Source: Methanobacteriota archaeon (GTDB lineage Archaea; Thermoplasmatota; Poseidoniia; Poseidoniales; Poseidoniaceae). Taken from it: a DNA stretch of 21,907 nucleotides. Position numbers and translations under genes: made by a program. The stretch spans positions 1 to 21,907 of the forward strand of contig PCBQ01000052.1 of the NCBI GenBank assembly GCA_002731395.1. The letters run 5' to 3'. Shown here piece after piece: positions 8,265-15,242 of the stretch. The notes under the pieces are model-generated. The model did no database searches. It was given only the letters and a program-made list of their open reading frames with translations, and was not told the DNA's origin. Numbering within the stretch: position 1 is the stretch's first letter; each line of letters opens with the position of its first letter.

Positions 8265-9287
8265 ATGCCGGTCCTCAACATCGCGGCGGTATGCACAGAC
8301 GACCTCGCGCGACTGGTTGCAAAACCGAACGACCAACGGGACGTTCACACCTATGTCCACAAAGAGATGGGCGATTCTGGCGCCCGCATCCTCTCCATCA
8401 TTCGCCCGGCCAAGTATCCTGAGCGCCTGCGACCGCTGCTCAACGCGCTTTCCGCCGCACGGGTGGGGCTCATCGAAGTGCAGGCCGTTGACGCCGCGCT
8501 CGGCGAATCCCTCGTGGCTTTTGCCAGCGCGGGGCTCACGCGAGGCCTGGCCGTGATTCGCCCCAAGGACGGCGGTTGGATTGACGAAGATCAGGTCAAA
8601 GGCCTCTTTCAACAAGCTGGACTTGCCACTTGGACCTTCGAGAAAGAGGACGGCCCGCTCCTTCGCGAACGCCTGTATGCGCTGATGGACGACTTGACGG
8701 AAGACCTTGCAAAAGCTGCGGAGCAGCCGTTGGTCATCCCTGTTGATCAGCATTTCAACGTTCGAGGCATTGGACTTGTTGCCATTGGGTATGTGCAGGC
8801 AGGCACCGTTCAGCAACACGATGATCTTCTCCTCCTTCCCGCCGAGGGTGGGGGCACGGCCAAATCATTGCAGGTGATGGACGACGACGTACCGGTCGCT
8901 ACCGCCGGTGATCGCGTGGGCCTTGCCCTGCGCAACGCGCAAGAGGCTCATCTGTCCGGTGGAACCCTGATTGTGCATCCGCCAATCGACGACGCTCGAA
9001 CGGGAACGCATCGCCCCCCAGCCATGGTGGCGCATTCACGCTCGACCGTGCACCTCACGCCCTCTCCGTTCCAGCGTCGAACGTTGCAAACAGGTGACGT
9101 GGTTCACCTTTCGGTCGATTTGCAGTTCATAGTCGGTCGAGTGACGGGCGTCGAATCAAACGTGCTCACCGTTGAATGGGAACATCCAGCGCTGATCCGT
9201 GCCCAATCCCCGCCTCAAGCCATCATCGCACAGCTCGATTCCAACCCTCGCATCATCGGCTCAGGACAGCTTGAGTTTGAGGCTTGA
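8265..9287 (+). CDS. EF-Tu/EF-1alpha-like protein lacking GTPase motifs (340 aa)
   Basis: Residues about 153-240 match domain II of EF-1alpha/SelB (PVDQHFNVRGIGLVAIGYVQ, then AGDRVGLALRN at 214-224). Residues about 258-338 match domain III (SPFQRRTLQTGDVVHLSVDL, then NPRIIGSGQL). The first 145 residues keep the order of a G domain but not its motifs. There is no GxxxxGK[ST] P-loop (the region is NIAAVCTDDLARL at 5-17), no DxxG, and RPKD at 99-102 stands where NKxD would be. So it probably binds no GTP. Loss of G motifs is seen directly; a role in tRNA or ribosome binding is inferred from the domain family. An SD-like GAGG lies about 7 bases before the ATG, fitting an operon with the thioesterase. 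It is not SelB, which needs GTP. Confidence 0.8.
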   Translation: MPVLNIAAVCTDDLARLVAKPNDQRDVHTYVHKEMGDSGARILSIIRPAKYPERLRPLLNALSAARVGLIEVQAVDAALGESLVAFASAGLTRGLAVIRPKDGGWIDEDQVKGLFQQAGLATWTFEKEDGPLLRERLYALMDDLTEDLAKAAEQPLVIPVDQHFNVRGIGLVAIGYVQAGTVQQHDDLLLLPAEGGGTAKSLQVMDDDVPVATAGDRVGLALRNAQEAHLSGGTLIVHPPIDDARTGTHRPPAMVAHSRSTVHLTPSPFQRRTLQTGDVVHLSVDLQFIVGRVTGVESNVLTVEWEHPALIRAQSPPQAIIAQLDSNPRIIGSGQLEFEA

Positions 9288-9345
9288 TTCGGCGAACGAG
9301 GCCGTCCTTTGCAACCTTGTTGCGAAGGTGCAAGGATGAGGGAGC

Positions 9346-9355
9346 ATTCATATTC
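9346..9355 (+). promoter_or_regulatory. TATA-like element for the gene at 9377
   Basis: ATTCATATTC lies 31-22 bases before the ATG at 9377 and starts with the same ATTCAT seen before 6102. Its position supports 9377 as a leaderless start in preference to the TTG at 9284, which overlaps the previous stop codon. Confidence 0.45.
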
Positions 9356-9376
9356 CTCTCCACCAAGTGCTCTTGG

Positions 9377-11071
9377 ATGGGAGAAATCGTGCCGGCATCC
9401 GCCGGCCCGATGCAGTTGGACCGAGAGGTCCTCGACGGACTGCATCTGGCAGGGATGCGAGGAAGGGTGGCCGTTGAGGTCGACCCATCTGCGCTCCTCA
9501 TCCGGGCAAAGGAAGGCAAAACCACGACCCTCCCGCTCTCCTCAATCAGTTCCTTCAACCATCATCAGACGCACCTGATGCCGCCATACAGCCACCTGTT
9601 CGGCCTGATCCTCATCGGCATGGCCGGTTGGACCATCGAAATGATCGCTGTACGAAACGTGATCATGACCGTGGGGTGTGTCCTCGTGGGCGCGTGGGCG
9701 CTGACACGACGTCCAACGCTGACGGTTGACTTGCACAACGGCGAATGCCACGTCATCACCGGTGCTGACGGGAAACTGATGATGCTCGCTTACCTGATGG
9801 GGCGACTGATGGCGGGCATGCCGTTGTCCGCAGCGCGCGAGGGCCTTGAAGGTCTTGTGCAACCCCGCTCCACACCCGAAGCACTGGTCGTCCCTACACC
9901 AATCACCGGTCTTCTTGAGGGGGAAATCGTCCCGCGGGACGCGCCAGACGAGACAATCATGGCTGAGTTCTTTGACGATCCTGTCCCAGCCATACCAAGC
10001 CCCCAAGCCCCAGCTCCAGCGGTCAACATCACCATCGAAGACCGGCGATTGCCAATGCAATCGGACGCTTATCTCGCACCGGTCCACGTACCGGTGCCCA
10101 TGATGCCTCCGCGAGACGGCTTGCATGCTCGGGCACAGCAGATGATGGTAGAACAGCGTGAGTCTCTACCCAGCCCCGCGCAGGATGCACTCAATCCACG
10201 AACCCCCGTTGACAGGGACGTTGCGCAACAAGTCCGTGAGGAAGCGAGTTCTCCTTTTGGGGTGAGCGGAACTGGTTGGCAAGCGGTGCACACAGAGCAG
10301 CGCGCCCTACCTGCGCCACGGGTTGAAGCTCCACTTCCTGCGTTCGACCCTGGTGCCGAACCCTACCTGCCCAGCTTCGTCGGCCCGACCGGCGATTCAA
10401 GGCCAGCCCCCACACCTGAACCCGCCCCAATGTTCCCCGTCATGGGCCTCCAAGAGCCGATGCCAACCCCGGAACCTGTCGAAATGGAGGTGCAGCCTCC
10501 TGCTCCCGCAGTGCGAGGGATTGTTGGGACCTCTCGCCGCTCAGAGAATGAGTTGGCAACCGTTCCCGCAGGGCAGCCGGTCAACCTTCAACCAAAAGCA
10601 GGCACCGTCGCTCCACGCCACCTGATTCCACGGCGCGCCAATGCTGTCCGGCCACGTCGTCGTGCGCTTGGAGGGCTCTTTGATGCCGCACTCCGACCGA
10701 CAACGCCCTCCCCGCAAGAGCAGGATTACGCCGCAATGTACGGTGACGAAGACGGACAGGCTATTGCTGCTGAAGACGTTGAGCCGATGAGCACCTGGCA
10801 GCGCACCCGTCTGCGAACCGACGCCTCGTCGCAAGCGATTGTCGACGAGGCCACCCGCGTTCATGCTGGCTCCAGCGGTGGCGAACGGGGCGATGACCCG
10901 ATGCGCGCTTTGCTCGATGACATTTCGGTTGCTCCACTTCCCGCTTCCGAGGAAACCCTGACTGGAGAGCGCCAGGGACAGATTGCTTCATCCTTCGGCG
11001 ACATGATTGAGGTTCACGCTGAGCCATCGACTGCACGTCCGTACATGGACCTTGATCGACTTGACGGCTGA
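9377..11071 (+). CDS. Two-helix membrane protein with long proline-rich tail (564 aa)
   Basis: Not recognised as a named family. Residues 1-68 are a small beta-rich domain (RGRVAVEVDPSALLIRAKEG) that could be PH-like. They are followed by a hydrophobic hairpin, about 73-90 and 93-109, with a short linker between. Residues 112-160 look like a second short folded piece (TLTVDLHNGECHVITGADGK). From about 165 to the end the chain is low-complexity, rich in Pro, Ala, Glu and Arg, and is probably disordered; a basic patch lies near 448-463. With a hairpin anchor both ends would lie on the same side, most likely the cytoplasm. Start: ATG 9377, chosen for the promoter element at -27; the open frame extends back to a TTG at 9284. 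Its stop directly abuts the stop of the convergent kinase gene. Function unknown; a scaffold or envelope-associated role is a guess. Confidence 0.75.
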   Translation: MGEIVPASAGPMQLDREVLDGLHLAGMRGRVAVEVDPSALLIRAKEGKTTTLPLSSISSFNHHQTHLMPPYSHLFGLILIGMAGWTIEMIAVRNVIMTVGCVLVGAWALTRRPTLTVDLHNGECHVITGADGKLMMLAYLMGRLMAGMPLSAAREGLEGLVQPRSTPEALVVPTPITGLLEGEIVPRDAPDETIMAEFFDDPVPAIPSPQAPAPAVNITIEDRRLPMQSDAYLAPVHVPVPMMPPRDGLHARAQQMMVEQRESLPSPAQDALNPRTPVDRDVAQQVREEASSPFGVSGTGWQAVHTEQRALPAPRVEAPLPAFDPGAEPYLPSFVGPTGDSRPAPTPEPAPMFPVMGLQEPMPTPEPVEMEVQPPAPAVRGIVGTSRRSENELATVPAGQPVNLQPKAGTVAPRHLIPRRANAVRPRRRALGGLFDAALRPTTPSPQEQDYAAMYGDEDGQAIAAEDVEPMSTWQRTRLRTDASSQAIVDEATRVHAGSSGGERGDDPMRALLDDISVAPLPASEETLTGERQGQIASSFGDMIEVHAEPSTARPYMDLDRLDG

Positions 11072-12019
11072 TCATCGCGTCAGAGCACGAAGGGCCTCAA
11101 GCCGCCCCTCGCGGTCGTCTTTCTCCATCGCAACAAGTCCGCTCACGCCAAGACCTTGAAGCGTGAAACTCGCCACCACGGCCGCGCGCTCGAGCCCGAC
11201 CCGGAGCTCCTCTCGACCCACAGGACCTTCTCCTTTGGAAAGATGAGCGGCGAGCGTGCCTGCGAAACTGTCCCCGCATCCGGTGGGGTCTACAAGCCCC
11301 GGAGAGGGCACGGAAGGAACGTGAAGCATGCCGCTCGAGTGCAGGGCAAGCACGCCGTGCTCACCTCGCTTGACCACAAGAATGGCGCCTGGTCTCAATT
11401 CACCGTGTAGCCATTGCGCAGCGCGAACCAAGTTCGCGTCCCCGGCGAGCATCCGCACTTCTCCGTCGTTGAGCACGACGAGGTCAACACGGTTGAGCAC
11501 CTCAACCAAAAGCGGACGCGCAATGTCGATCCAGAGGTTCATCGAATCGAGCATGCGCAAGCGTGTAGGTGTGCACTGCTCCAACACCTTGCTTTGGAGG
11601 GCAGGATGGAGGTTGGCGCAAAACAAAACGGTCGGTGCCGTCCATGCTGCCGGGACCTTCGGATCGAAAGCTTCGAACACGTTGAGTTCCGTGTTGAGGG
11701 TTGATGCTTCTCCCATCGCACCGGAATACTCGCCTTCCCAGTGGAAGGTGCGCCCCTCTGCGGTGACCACGCCATCGAGGTGAAGCCCGGCTTCGACCAA
11801 CAGTTGTCGATCTTCGTCGCGAAAGTCCTCGCCAACCACGCCCACAAGGCCGCAGGAAGCACCGTGTGCAGCCGAGGCCAGCCCAGCATAGGTCGCAGAG
11901 CCACCCAACAGGCGCTGGCCGTGGGCTGCGGGCGTTTGAATCGAATCGTATGCGAGGCTCCCGACCACGATGACGTCCATGAAGGCCGGCTGACCTTCCA
12001 AATGAAGAACCCTTGTCAT
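11072..12019 (-). CDS. PfkB/ribokinase-family carbohydrate kinase (315 aa)
   Basis: ATP-dependent transfer of phosphate to a sugar or nucleoside hydroxyl, cytoplasmic. Family marks: the first strand and substrate site (VIVVGSLAYDSI, 17-28), the GG motif (LLGGSATYAGLASA, 37-50), VVLNDGEVRML near 181-191, VKRGEHG at 216-222, and the PfkB signature DPTGCGDSF at 244-252, where Asp250 is the expected catalytic base. Length is usual for the family. Start: ATG 12019 overlaps the TGA of the upstream phosphatase gene (ATGA), implying translational coupling. An internal ATG at 11980, preceded by GGAAGGTC, would remove 13 residues and begin right at the first strand, so it is a real alternative. Substrate cannot be assigned; the neighbour suggests sugar phosphate metabolism. 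Confidence 0.85.
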   Translation of the reverse strand: MTRVLHLEGQPAFMDVIVVGSLAYDSIQTPAAHGQRLLGGSATYAGLASAAHGASCGLVGVVGEDFRDEDRQLLVEAGLHLDGVVTAEGRTFHWEGEYSGAMGEASTLNTELNVFEAFDPKVPAAWTAPTVLFCANLHPALQSKVLEQCTPTRLRMLDSMNLWIDIARPLLVEVLNRVDLVVLNDGEVRMLAGDANLVRAAQWLHGELRPGAILVVKRGEHGVLALHSSGMLHVPSVPSPGLVDPTGCGDSFAGTLAAHLSKGEGPVGREELRVGLERAAVVASFTLQGLGVSGLVAMEKDDREGRLEALRALTR

Positions 12020-12966
12020 CGTGGGCGTTCGGTCACGATGGACCGACGTGTGCCGGTCGCAACATCGATGATTTCGCTGGTGGTGACCGTGCGGTGGTCG
12101 TCCATGACCACGCCTGGAAGGTATCCGTCGCACACGCCCGCGGCGATGAACACCGCGTCCTTGGACGCGCAGAGGTCCTCGGCTTCCCAACGACGGTCAA
12201 GGTCGTCGCCCACCATCGTCGAAGCGCGTGCTGCTTCCTCGTCGTTGCGGAGCACGAGACGACCTTGGAACACGCCCCCAAGCCCGCGAATGGCGGCAGC
12301 GGTGATGACACCCTCCGGTGCAGCACCTATGCCCATCAGGAGGTCGAACGGGCCGTCATCTCTGGCCGCCCAAATGGCTGCACTCACGTCGCCGTCAGAC
12401 ATCAATTCGAGTTGTGCGCCCGCATCCCTCACTCCACGGATAAGGTCAGCGTGGCGTTCACGATCAAGCGCGACCACGCGAACATCAGAAACCTCACGGT
12501 CGAGAGCGTGTGCGGCCTGTTCGAGGTTCCAGGCCACCTCACCGTCGAGGTCAACATGTCCAGCAAGCGCAGGACCTGCGGCGATTTTGTCCATGTAACA
12601 ATCTGGGGCGTGAAGGAGTGTTCCACGAGGTGCTGCCGCAAGCACAGCAATGGAATTCGGCAGGTTGTCAGCGCAATTGTTGGTGCATTCCAACGGATCG
12701 ACGGCTATGTCGAGTTGGAGGGCCCCCTCCCGACCGACTTCAGCGCCGATCGGCTCACCGATGTAGAGCATCGGCGCATCGTCACGCTCCCCTTCACCGA
12801 TGGCCACTCTGCCGTCAAAGGGCGCATGATCGAAGGAGCGGCGCATCGCTTCGACGGCAGCGCCGTCGGCTGCATCCTTGTCGCCAAGGCCACGCCAATT
12901 GGCGCTGGCCAAGGCCGCCATGTCAACGGCTTCGAGCAGATGGGGCCAGACGTCGCCAACGCGCAT
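12016..12966 (-). CDS. glpX: Class II fructose-1,6-bisphosphatase, GlpX type (316 aa)
   Basis: Hydrolyses fructose 1,6-bisphosphate to fructose 6-phosphate, the committed step of gluconeogenesis; metal-dependent and cytoplasmic. Family motifs in order: GDKDAADGAAVEAMR (28-42), AIGEGERDDAPMLYIGE (55-71) with metal ligands E57 and E59 by analogy, AVDPLECTN (88-96), NSIAVLAA (104-111), APDCYMDKIAAGP (120-132), SDGDVSAAI (190-198) and APEGVITAAAIRGLGG (216-231). The usual DP[IL]EGT is DPLECT here, with Cys94 in place of Gly. Start: ATG 12966 fits the family N-terminus; the frame extends to a GTG at 12999 that adds 11 residues. TTCATCA lies at -28 to -22 and may be an internal promoter. Inositol monophosphatase is excluded by the GlpX-specific motifs; dual action on sedoheptulose bisphosphate is possible. 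Confidence 0.88.
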   Translation of the reverse strand: MRVGDVWPHLLEAVDMAALASANWRGLGDKDAADGAAVEAMRRSFDHAPFDGRVAIGEGERDDAPMLYIGEPIGAEVGREGALQLDIAVDPLECTNNCADNLPNSIAVLAAAPRGTLLHAPDCYMDKIAAGPALAGHVDLDGEVAWNLEQAAHALDREVSDVRVVALDRERHADLIRGVRDAGAQLELMSDGDVSAAIWAARDDGPFDLLMGIGAAPEGVITAAAIRGLGGVFQGRLVLRNDEEAARASTMVGDDLDRRWEAEDLCASKDAVFIAAGVCDGYLPGVVMDDHRTVTTSEIIDVATGTRRSIVTERPR

Positions 12967-13010
12967 GGTCCGCGAACGTAAGAGGGGTGATGAACACACC
13001 GGAGCAGAAC

Positions 13011-13484
13011 TCAGGCCGTGCCCTTGTGCTTCTCAAGGACTCGAACACCGTCGATTTGAGCCACCGGGTACTGCCCCAAAGCGTCTTTTTCGAGCGATTT
13101 GACCATGTCAAACGCGCAAAGCAAGCCCGCTGTAACGCCCGCCAAAGCTTCCATTTCGATCCCGGTCCGGTAGTGTGCACCGACCTCAACCTCGCATCCG
13201 AGACGGTCACGCTCGATGCGCCAACGCACCTTGCATGACTCAATGGGAACGGGGTGGCAGTGTGGTATCGTTCGGGGTGTGTCCTTGACCGCTTGGATGG
13301 CAGCGATGGTCGATGCTTCCCTGACGTCGCCTTTCTTGACGCGGCCCTCAACAATGGCCGTGAGGGTCTCAGCCCGAAGCGTCACCCAGCCCTCAGCCAC
13401 GGCTCGACGGTCCACGGCCGGTTTTCGACCGATGTCAACGATGCCCTCAATTTCAACCGAGTCCTGCTTTCCATGTGGCTCCAT
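13011..13484 (-). CDS. moaC: Cyclic pyranopterin monophosphate synthase MoaC (157 aa)
   Basis: Second enzyme of molybdenum cofactor synthesis: converts the MoaA product 3',8-cyclo-dihydro-GTP to cyclic pyranopterin monophosphate. Motifs: VDIGRKP (16-22), GRVKKGDV (47-54), the IPHCHPVPI loop (73-81), the YRTGIEMEALAGV stretch (105-117), and FDMVK (125-129), where Asp126 and Lys129 match the E. coli catalytic pair. Length is close to the 161 residues of E. coli MoaC. It starts inside the end of moaE, overlapping by 32 bases, and has an ideal SD 6 bases upstream of its ATG. moaA is not in the window. Confidence 0.95.
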   Translation of the reverse strand: MEPHGKQDSVEIEGIVDIGRKPAVDRRAVAEGWVTLRAETLTAIVEGRVKKGDVREASTIAAIQAVKDTPRTIPHCHPVPIESCKVRWRIERDRLGCEVEVGAHYRTGIEMEALAGVTAGLLCAFDMVKSLEKDALGQYPVAQIDGVRVLEKHKGTA

Positions 13485-13884
13485 GATCGGTCACCTCCTT
13501 TTTCCACAGGGGGGCCTGCTGCTTGAGTTCATCGATGAGCCAACGGCAGGCCTCGAACGCAGGCCCACGATGTGCAGATCCCACGTGAATGGCCACGATT
13601 GGCTCTTGTGGCTCGACGCTCCCGATACGGTGGGCGATCGCCACGGCCCGAAGGCCGTGCGCTTCACCTGCTTGCACCGCGAGGCGGTGCAACACTTTGG
13701 GGAGCTCGTCTTGCCAAGCATCGAACTCCAAACGGAGGACCTTCGCGTCACCCTCGGTTCCACGCGTCAGGCCAACAAAACTGACCACAGCCCCAACGCC
13801 CTCAACAGGCAAACGTTGGAGCAGCGCATCAGGATCGAGGGGTGCCGAAGGGGTGTCCACAATCACCTCGAGGGGGGTGGACAT
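13453..13884 (-). CDS. moaE: Molybdopterin synthase large subunit MoaE (143 aa)
   Basis: Catalytic subunit of molybdopterin synthase: with thiocarboxylated MoaD it adds the two dithiolene sulfurs to cyclic pyranopterin monophosphate. Visible motifs: GAVVSFVGLTRG (31-42), AHRIGSVEPQEPIVAI (84-99), VGSAHRGPAFEACRWLIDEL (101-120) and the active-site tail WKKEVTDHGATW (127-138) with the lysines at 128 and 129. Length is close to E. coli MoaE (150). There is no N-terminal MoaD fusion and no moaD in view. First gene of the moaE-moaC-glpX-pfkB run. Its ATG at 13884 interlocks with an ATG on the other strand at 13883. Confidence 0.94.
   Translation of the reverse strand: MSTPLEVIVDTPSAPLDPDALLQRLPVEGVGAVVSFVGLTRGTEGDAKVLRLEFDAWQDELPKVLHRLAVQAGEAHGLRAVAIAHRIGSVEPQEPIVAIHVGSAHRGPAFEACRWLIDELKQQAPLWKKEVTDHGATWKAGLG
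13491..13500 (-). promoter_or_regulatory. Ideal Shine-Dalgarno site of moaC
   Basis: On the minus strand AAGGAGGTGA lies 6 bases before the moaC ATG at 13484 and inside the moaE coding sequence. It is fully complementary to the usual 3' end of archaeal 16S rRNA. It fixes the moaC start and contrasts with the SD-less first genes of nearby units. Confidence 0.85.
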
Positions 13885-13904
13885 GAGCAGTGCTCAGGCA
13901 GCGC

Positions 13905-13914
13905 ATTCTTCAAA
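13905..13914. promoter_or_regulatory. Shared A/T-rich element between moaE and the flavoprotein gene
   Basis: ATTCTTCAAA is the only A/T-rich stretch between the two divergent starts. Its centre is about 25 bases from the moaE ATG at 13884 and about 27 from the flavoprotein ATG at 13937. It could therefore serve as the TATA element for leaderless transcripts in both directions. The TTCTTCA core recurs at the same distance before the gene at 15243. Confidence 0.4.
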
Positions 13915-13936
13915 CCCTCCGCGCCGATGTCCGTCC

Positions 13937-15199
13937 ATGCAAGGCGAGGGCCCCGTCACCGTGATGGGAGCCGGGCTCTCGGGCTTGGCGGCCGCAACGC
14001 TGCTTGCTCGTGCAGGCCGCGAAGTCCACGTCCATGACATCCGGGCAGACTCCGGCGCTCGATTTGATGGAGACTTCCAAGCCCTTGAAAATTGGAGCAT
14101 GGACGAGGATTTTTTCGACCAACTCGAAACCTGGGGCTTCGATTCCACCTCGTTCAAATCAACCGCGTTCTCGGTGGTTGACCTCATTCATCCAGACGAC
14201 GAAGTCACCCAAGCAAAAACAGACGGCGTGGCATACCGCATCGTCGAGCGCGGTACGTCCGATCACACCATCGACCAGGCCTTCAAGCGGATGGCCATCG
14301 AAGCCGGAGCAACCCTGCATTACAAGTCGCGCATTAGCGAAAAGGACGCGGACATCGTCGCCTGCGGTCCGAAGGACACTTCTGCGCTTGCCCTGGGCGA
14401 GATTTTCCGAACCAGTCACCCAAACCACATCGCGTTTCAGTTGAACGACAAACTTGCGCCTGGCGCCTACAGTTACCTCATCATCATCGACGGCGTAGGT
14501 CTCATCTGCACCTGCCTGTGGCGGAAGCAAAAGAAAAGCGAACGCTTCCTGAACGAGTGCATTGCCACTTACCAGCGTCTCTACCCGAACATCGACATGG
14601 AGCCCATCAAGCGTGTCGGGGGAAAGGGTGATTTCACCCTCAACGGGTTCTACACCGTTCCCGAAACGGGCCAGCACTTTGTCGGTGAGTCCGGCGGCCT
14701 CCAGGACTTCATGTGGGGTTTTGGCATGCGCATGGCCGTGTGGTCGGGTGTGCTTGCAGCCGAGGAGATGCTTGGGGGACTGCCGTACGACAAGCAGGTG
14801 CGGCAACAACTCCTACCGTACGTACAGACCAGCGTTGCAAACCGCTGGCTGATGAACCGCGTCGGCGATCGTATGTTCAAGCGGATGTGCGTCCGTTGGA
14901 TGAAGGACCAAGAGCGGTCTGGCGACGGGCTGCGTTGGATTGGCCGTCTTTTCCGACCGAGCTTGCTCAAGCGGCTCGTCTACGCGACCACTTCCCCGTT
15001 CATGCTCGAGCGAGGCAGCGGGCCAACGAAACCGAAACGCCTGCCGTTCCGCGCAGCTAAACCTCGCGACACATGGGAGCAGAGCGAGGATGCGCTCGCC
15101 GTCAAGGCTCGCTGGGAGGCAGCACGGCGCAGAGGCGGCCATACCTCCTTCGAAAGCCGGGGCGGGGAAGCCCACGAAACCGAACCCACCCTCGCCTAA
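13937..15199 (+). CDS. FAD-dependent oxidoreductase, geranylgeranyl-reductase-like (420 aa)
   Basis: The N-terminal dinucleotide fold is clear: VTVMGAGLSGLAAATLLARA at 7-26, with an acidic residue at the end of the second strand (HDIRADSG, 33-40). A later motif, GESGGLQDFMWGFGMRMAVW (250-269), matches the second FAD-contact segment of the geranylgeranyl reductase/PHBH superfamily (GDAAGfxdPlxGxGIrxAixsG), with changes (GES for GDA). The last 130 residues are basic and helical, perhaps membrane-associating. A role in reducing isoprenoid chains of archaeal lipids, or in another isoprenoid or quinone reaction, is inferred. Start: 13937 is preferred because of the element at -32 to -23 and because the fold begins at residue 7. 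An ATG at 13883 would add 18 residues and interlock with the moaE start. The frame is open further upstream but opposite moaE. Confidence 0.75.
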   Translation: MQGEGPVTVMGAGLSGLAAATLLARAGREVHVHDIRADSGARFDGDFQALENWSMDEDFFDQLETWGFDSTSFKSTAFSVVDLIHPDDEVTQAKTDGVAYRIVERGTSDHTIDQAFKRMAIEAGATLHYKSRISEKDADIVACGPKDTSALALGEIFRTSHPNHIAFQLNDKLAPGAYSYLIIIDGVGLICTCLWRKQKKSERFLNECIATYQRLYPNIDMEPIKRVGGKGDFTLNGFYTVPETGQHFVGESGGLQDFMWGFGMRMAVWSGVLAAEEMLGGLPYDKQVRQQLLPYVQTSVANRWLMNRVGDRMFKRMCVRWMKDQERSGDGLRWIGRLFRPSLLKRLVYATTSPFMLERGSGPTKPKRLPFRAAKPRDTWEQSEDALAVKARWEAARRRGGHTSFESRGGEAHETEPTLA

Positions 15200-15210
15200 G
15201 CCGCTGCGGT

Positions 15211-15220
15211 TTCTTCATTA
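15211..15220 (+). promoter_or_regulatory. Promoter-like element for the enoyl-CoA hydratase gene
   Basis: TTCTTCATTA lies 32-23 bases before the ATG at 15243. It repeats the TTCTTCA found before the flavoprotein gene at nearly the same distance. No SD precedes the start, so leaderless transcription is inferred. Confidence 0.45.
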
Positions 15221-15242
15221 GCGCCCTTCCGTTGGACGGGTC

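Noticed and set aside
9284..9376. Upstream extension of the membrane protein from a TTG at 9284
   Set aside because: The added 31 residues are Arg/Cys-rich, the TTG overlaps the previous stop, and a promoter element fits ATG 9377.
12020..12190. N-terminal extension of the PfkB kinase into glpX
   Set aside because: It is Arg/His-rich shadow sequence of glpX; the ATGA junction at 12019 is the better start.
12013..12981. 322-codon plus-strand frame opposite glpX
   Set aside because: glpX motifs are unmistakable on the minus strand; the plus frame shows no domain.
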